Positions 60,233-64,000 of a stretch of 64,000 nt of DNA are shown here, piece by piece. The DNA is taken from the NCBI GenBank assembly GCA_027483445.1, contig JAIXUS010000028.1:1-64000 (forward strand), given 5' to 3'. Position numbers and translations under genes: made by a program. Position 1 is the first letter of the stretch. Each line of letters begins with the position of its first letter. The stretch comes from Bacteroidota bacterium (GTDB lineage Bacteria > Bacteroidota > Bacteroidia > M30B66). The notes under the pieces were generated by a model. The model had not been told where the DNA came from. It searched no databases and was given only the letters and a program-made list of their open reading frames with translations.

Positions 60233-61854
60233 TTTCACGAGGAAAACGATACAGAAAGGTATTAACCGTTCTTGCTAAGCATGGCTTCGGCGACCTGGGC
60301 CTGCGCTTGGGTGGACCGGCTTCATGGCTGAAACGAAAGCCCAGAGAGGGAATTAGCGCCAGAAGGTGGATTGGTTTTCGAAAGGCCTTGGAAGAGCTGG
60401 GGCCAACTTATGTGAAATTCGGCCAGGTTTTATCGAACAAACCAGGCATTTTGCCCGATGACCTTACCGCCGAATTGGCAAGGCTACAGGACCAGGTGCC
60501 CCCGTTCTCTTTTGAGGAAGTAAAAAAAAGCATCGAAGAGACCTTCCAAAAGCCCATTGAGCAGATTTTTCCTACCATCGAAGAGCGGCCTGTAGCCTCG
60601 GCTTCTATTGCTCAAGTGCATAAGGCATGGCTACCCGATGGTCAGATGGTTGCCGTTAAAGTACGAAGGCCTGGAATTGAAGCTGTTATTCGTGCCGATG
60701 TTGCAATCATGCGCGATATCGCACGGCTGATGATGAGAAACGAGGAGCTCGCCTCACTAAATCCCGTTGAACTGGTTAAAGCCTTCGAAAACACCATTTT
60801 AGCCGAACTTGATTTTGAAAAAGAACTCCATAACGTTAAGCAGTTCTACGAGCTTTTTGAAGGCGATACAACCGTAAAAATCCCCAGACCCTTTCCAGAG
60901 TTTAGCAGCAGTGCCGTGGTATGCCTTGAGTTTGTGGAAGGAATAAAAATCAGTAAAAAAGAACTCCTCGCTCAACAGGGTTACGATTTAAAACGCGTGG
61001 CCAAGAGCGGCTTTGATGCCTTCTTTAAACAAATCTTCGAGTGGGGAATTTTTCATGCCGACCCTCACCCCGGAAATCTGCTGGTTTTACCCGGAAATGT
61101 GATCGGTATTCTCGATTTTGGAATGGTCGGTCAGCTCAGTCAAAACGATCGCTCGGCCTTGGTCGAATTTGTAATCGCGCTGGGGCGGGATGACGTTGGC
61201 CGAATTGTAGAAAATATCGAAAAACTGCAAGGCAGTCCCGTAAGCGATAAAACCGCACTGGAGCGCGACCTGTCGGCCTTCATCGCTGAATTCGGTTCGA
61301 GGGCAGTTAAGGACATTAACCTAAACGATGCCCTCGAAAAAGGAAGGCGCATGGCATACAAGCACGACTTAAAGCTAAATCCCGACCTCTTCCTCCTATT
61401 CCGAACCATTTCGCTGCTAGAAGGCATTGGAATCAGTCTCGATCCACAATTCCGCTCACTCGAGATCATCAAGCCATACGCTTTCAAGCTGTTACGCAAG
61501 CAGTTAAATCCCAAAAACATCTTCCAAAGTAAAGCACTGCTTGCCTGGGCGGCCGATTGGTACCAACTTGTGAAAGCACTTCCCGGCGATGTTCGGAAAA
61601 CGCTGGGAAAAGTGAGCAACGACCAGCTATTCATCCGTACCGAAAGTCCATCGGTAGATCGTCTAAGCGAACAATTGCGTAAAAGTGGTAATGAGCTCAG
61701 CCAAACCCTTGTTTTCATTGCCCTGCTGGGCTTTACGGCCTTTAGCCCTACCCTACTTTTGCCCCCATTGTTTTTAGGATTAAACGCGGTAGGCTTAATC
61801 AGTCTGGGGCTTTCAGCTATACTTCTTGTAATTCTTATAAGACGCTGGCGCTGA
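60229..61854 (+). CDS. AarF/ABC1/UbiB kinase family protein
   Basis: Atypical protein-kinase-like ATPase of the ADCK/UbiB family, which supports synthesis or handling of isoprenoid quinones and lipids. The 541-residue protein has the family KxGQ motif region (GPTYVKFGQVLSNKPGILP), the Ala-rich loop PVASASIAQVHKA replacing the glycine loop, VAVKVRRPG, the ExD motif EFVEGIKI, and catalytic HADPHPGNLLV plus DFGMVG. The last about 45 residues are two membrane helices (FIALLGFTAFSPTLLLPPLFLG, VGLISLGLSAILLVILI). The start is TTG at 60229, sharing bases with the preceding TGA; no ATG is near. It makes menaquinone metabolism a likely theme, together with MqnC. Confidence 0.9.
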   Translation: MISRGKRYRKVLTVLAKHGFGDLGLRLGGPASWLKRKPREGISARRWIGFRKALEELGPTYVKFGQVLSNKPGILPDDLTAELARLQDQVPPFSFEEVKKSIEETFQKPIEQIFPTIEERPVASASIAQVHKAWLPDGQMVAVKVRRPGIEAVIRADVAIMRDIARLMMRNEELASLNPVELVKAFENTILAELDFEKELHNVKQFYELFEGDTTVKIPRPFPEFSSSAVVCLEFVEGIKISKKELLAQQGYDLKRVAKSGFDAFFKQIFEWGIFHADPHPGNLLVLPGNVIGILDFGMVGQLSQNDRSALVEFVIALGRDDVGRIVENIEKLQGSPVSDKTALERDLSAFIAEFGSRAVKDINLNDALEKGRRMAYKHDLKLNPDLFLLFRTISLLEGIGISLDPQFRSLEIIKPYAFKLLRKQLNPKNIFQSKALLAWAADWYQLVKALPGDVRKTLGKVSNDQLFIRTESPSVDRLSEQLRKSGNELSQTLVFIALLGFTAFSPTLLLPPLFLGLNAVGLISLGLSAILLVILIRRWR

Positions 61855-61859
61855 TGGCA

Positions 61860-63746
61860 TTAGTATTCCATAAACTCCCAAGCTGAACGATAGGCTCCAA
61901 TCTGCTGACAGTGATCAATCAGGGCTGAATAAAAACGATCGTTACCCAGCGTGGCACTGTCGCCAACAATAACCAATTTCCGTCGAGCCCTCGTCATGGC
62001 TACATTCATCCGGCGATAATCCTTCAAAAAGCCAATTTCACCTTTATCGTTGCACCGAACAAGCGATACCATAATCACATCGCGCTCCTGGCCTTGAAAG
62101 GCATCGATGGTTTGCACCTGCGGTTGGATGACTAAATCGCTAATTCTGAGCGCTTCAATGCAGTTCACTTGCTGCCGGTAAGGCGAAATCAACGCAATAC
62201 TGGCGCGATTGCCTAGCCATCCTTCCCCAAGCATCAGGGCTAAGCGTTTCCACAAAAAACGAGCTTCTTCTTCATTCGAATAACTCCCGGCCAATTCATT
62301 CCACTGTTCTTCCCAGGCCAAACCTGCGGTGTCGATAAACTCCAGCGAAAAGCCATCGCCCGCATGGGCCTTTTCCACCATGTCATCCGCCCGTAGGGCA
62401 CCGCCATAAAACCAGGCATTCGAAAACGACATAATAGCCTCATTCATACGGTATTGCACCATTAACAGCGCCGATGGCAAACGTTCAAGGTTCTTCTCCA
62501 TCAGCGTGAGCGACAAACCCAACTTTTGGGCACTTTCCGACTTAACGGTTGGCGGCAATTGGAAAGGATCTCCGGCCAATACCAGACGGTCGGCGCGCAA
62601 CAATGGAATCCAGGTTAAGGGCTCCAAGGCTTGCGCGGCTTCGTCGATCAGTAGCACATCAAATCGTTGATTGTCAGGCATCGACTGAGCGACTGCAACC
62701 GGTGTGGCACACACAACCTCCGCTTTATCGAACAACTCGGCATAAAGCTGCTTCTCCAACTTCAGGGCATCCTTCATCAAGGCCCGCGCTTCGTCATGAA
62801 GTGCCTTACGCTGAGCACGTTCCTGCGGACCAAAACTGCGCTTATATTGTTGAGCCATTCTCCGATATTCGGTTGCTCTTTTCCTACACTCCTTAACTAC
62901 CGCAAATTCCGGCGAAGCTTTTAATCGGCCTTCCGTGCTAATGGCCTCAAGGCTTTCCGACATTCTTAATGGATTTCCCACCCTGAGCACCCACAAACCG
63001 GCATCGAGCAAAGCTTTGCTGATGTGATCAACGGCGGCATTTGAAGGTGCGCACACCAGAACGCGATCGCCTCTTTCAACCATGGCACGCGCGGCAGCCA
63101 CAAGCGTTGTGGTTTTTCCGGTACCCGGAGGACCATGCACCAAACTAACCGCTGTATTCGAAAGAATGAGTTCAACGGCTAACTTTTGAGAATCATTAAG
63201 TGGAAATGAGAAATCGTGGCTTAATTGGAACGATGGCTTTTCGGGAGAACTTAACCCGATGAGCAAATCACGCATTTCCGACAAGGCACAATTTCTGGCA
63301 CCTTCCGCCACTTCCATTGCTTCAAATGCGGTCTTAATGCTTTGGTTGTCGAACTGCTGTTGGATGGCCAAACGGGGCGAGTCAAGGACATCTGGATGCT
63401 CGTTGAGAAAAAACACCACCTTCAGCTGGTCGCCTCGAACCCAATCTACAATTCCAAAAGCCTCACCTTCATCGGCCGTCGAATACAAGCGAGCCGGCCT
63501 GCCCGGGTTCCAACTGTGCGGGGCCGATTTGTGCTTGGTGCGCTCAAATACTACGTATGGATAATCACCATAACCATACCCGGTCTCGATGATTTGCAAT
63601 GGATACCAGGCTAAACCCTTCTCTACCAACTCATGAATGCCACTTTTCGAAAGTAAAGCTTCAAACGATTGACGTTCGGCATCGGCCTCAGCCTGAAATG
63701 CCTTCCTGAGGTGTTCGAAATATTCTTTGACAAGTTCCTTGCTCAC
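61860..63746 (-). CDS. Upf1/IGHMBP2-like superfamily 1 helicase
   Basis: A 628-residue AAA_11/AAA_12 DNA or RNA helicase. Motifs in order: Q-like FPLNDSQKLAV, Walker A VHGPPGTGKTT (about 203-213), Walker B VLLIDEAAQAL (about 365), LVLAGDPFQLPP, VQYRMNEAIMSFSN, and VAMTRARRKLVIVGD. The N-terminal 200 residues form the 1B/stalk-like region, with a helical start. GTG at 63746 (MSKELVKEYFEHLRKAF) is chosen because it overlaps the stop of the upstream T9SS cargo (GTGA) and excludes the 16-residue upstream extension. Convergent with the AarF-like gene, 5 bp between the stop codons. Confidence 0.88.
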   Translation of the reverse strand: MSKELVKEYFEHLRKAFQAEADAERQSFEALLSKSGIHELVEKGLAWYPLQIIETGYGYGDYPYVVFERTKHKSAPHSWNPGRPARLYSTADEGEAFGIVDWVRGDQLKVVFFLNEHPDVLDSPRLAIQQQFDNQSIKTAFEAMEVAEGARNCALSEMRDLLIGLSSPEKPSFQLSHDFSFPLNDSQKLAVELILSNTAVSLVHGPPGTGKTTTLVAAARAMVERGDRVLVCAPSNAAVDHISKALLDAGLWVLRVGNPLRMSESLEAISTEGRLKASPEFAVVKECRKRATEYRRMAQQYKRSFGPQERAQRKALHDEARALMKDALKLEKQLYAELFDKAEVVCATPVAVAQSMPDNQRFDVLLIDEAAQALEPLTWIPLLRADRLVLAGDPFQLPPTVKSESAQKLGLSLTLMEKNLERLPSALLMVQYRMNEAIMSFSNAWFYGGALRADDMVEKAHAGDGFSLEFIDTAGLAWEEQWNELAGSYSNEEEARFLWKRLALMLGEGWLGNRASIALISPYRQQVNCIEALRISDLVIQPQVQTIDAFQGQERDVIMVSLVRCNDKGEIGFLKDYRRMNVAMTRARRKLVIVGDSATLGNDRFYSALIDHCQQIGAYRSAWEFMEY

Positions 63747-64000
63747 CGGGCAAACATCACGCGATAGCGGTAAACCTGCTCTCCCGACCTGCATTGAAGC
63801 ACGTAAAGCCCTTCAATCGGCAACACAGGCCTGATTTGAATGCTCTGTTCAAGTGTGGCGAACTCCGTTTCCACCTTACGCCCTTGTAAATCGTACAACT
63901 GAGCCTCCTGAATTTTGTCATCAAACCCTTGAATCATAAGCCATTCTGTGGCCGGCTGGGGAAAAATGGAAATTCGGCTGCTTTCAGATTTATCACTCAA
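63743..64000 (-). CDS. T9SS cargo protein, 3' end only (truncated by window edge)
   Basis: The last about 85 residues of a longer protein running past the right edge. They form a T9SS type A sorting domain: SRISIFPQPATEWLMIQGF (the FPxPA start), AQLYDLQGRKVETEF, then IEGLYVLQCRSGEQVYRYRVMFAR. The stop codon is overlapped by the helicase GTG start. The Met near the edge (MSDKSE) is unlikely to be the true start. Confidence 0.8.
   Translation of the reverse strand: MSDKSESSRISIFPQPATEWLMIQGFDDKIQEAQLYDLQGRKVETEFATLEQSIQIRPVLPIEGLYVLQCRSGEQVYRYRVMFAR

Noticed and set aside
61140..61718. 192-residue minus-strand open frame
   Set aside because: Antisense to the AarF/UbiB gene, Ser/Arg-rich, no family match.
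1..64000. CRISPR arrays, tRNA or rRNA genes, insertion sequences, prophage
   Set aside because: No regular spacer repeats, tRNA T-loop/CCA patterns, transposase or phage structural genes were recognised in either strand.

Overview
The window is an ordinary-looking chromosomal segment of a free-living member of the phylum Bacteroidota, probably of the Flavobacteriales/Cryomorphaceae type although the order cannot be fixed from the sequence. The evidence is a PorP/SprF-family protein of type IX secretion, at least six secreted proteins ending in a type IX (T9SS) sorting domain, a fused SecDF, DUF4369-type thioredoxin-like proteins, Bacteroidota-style promoters (TAnnTTTG at -7), almost no Shine-Dalgarno sequences, and MqnC of the futalosine menaquinone route. 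I see no tRNA, rRNA, CRISPR array, insertion sequence or prophage.

Layout. 1-5.1 kb: a truncated secreted protein, PorP/SprF, a WG-repeat protein, a structured element resembling the Flavo-1 RNA, an outer-membrane barrel and fabI. 5.1-11.6 kb: recN, an AlbA_2 (Schlafen-type) regulator, an Fe-S photolyase of the PhrB class with a tandem duplication at its 5' junction, and a Kef-type antiporter. 11.6-18 kb: a Ycf48-like repeat T9SS cargo, a secreted protein, an NrtR-like regulator with a degenerate Nudix box, and two TatA/B-like genes. 18-28.5 kb: secDF, an FG-GAP T9SS cargo, a DUF985 cupin, acyl-CoA dehydrogenase, a PKD secreted protein, a TIGR02757 protein and another T9SS cargo. 28.8-38.9 kb: gatB, a TlpA-like lipoprotein, a large M1 peptidase with a barrel-like C-terminus, an LpxH-like hydrolase, dnaB, an 'asparagine synthetase B'-labelled family of doubtful function and its small membrane partner. 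38.9-46.9 kb: a polytopic GT-C-like protein, a GT9 glycosyltransferase, threonine aldolase, SRPBCC/GyrI protein, prmC and ribD. 46.8-54.5 kb: an SBBP T9SS cargo, mqnC, leucyl aminopeptidase, pdxA, a 31-residue membrane microprotein, DUF2237 and a DUF5106-like thioredoxin protein. 54.5-64 kb: a YedK/HMCES protein, an AddB-like PD-(D/E)XK protein, an SbtA-like permease, a phasin-like protein, an AarF/UbiB kinase, an Upf1-like helicase and the 3' end of another T9SS cargo.

How the genes fit together. The T9SS cargo proteins (starting 11624, 21252, 25480, 27673, 48521 and past the right edge) are scattered singly. SecDF, Tat and PorP/SprF represent three export routes. recN, photolyase, YedK and the AddB-like protein are separate genome-maintenance genes. 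Several start codons lie 2-7 nt after a TAnnTTTG-like box, which suggests leaderless or nearly leaderless mRNAs.

No clear new defence or mobile system was found. The most informative local structures are the codon-aligned tandem duplication at the AlbA_2/photolyase junction (7505-7705), the Flavo-1-like element (3441-3503), the exactly 10-bp-phased TATAAACG triplet (59727-59756), and the unannotated microprotein at 52494-52589.
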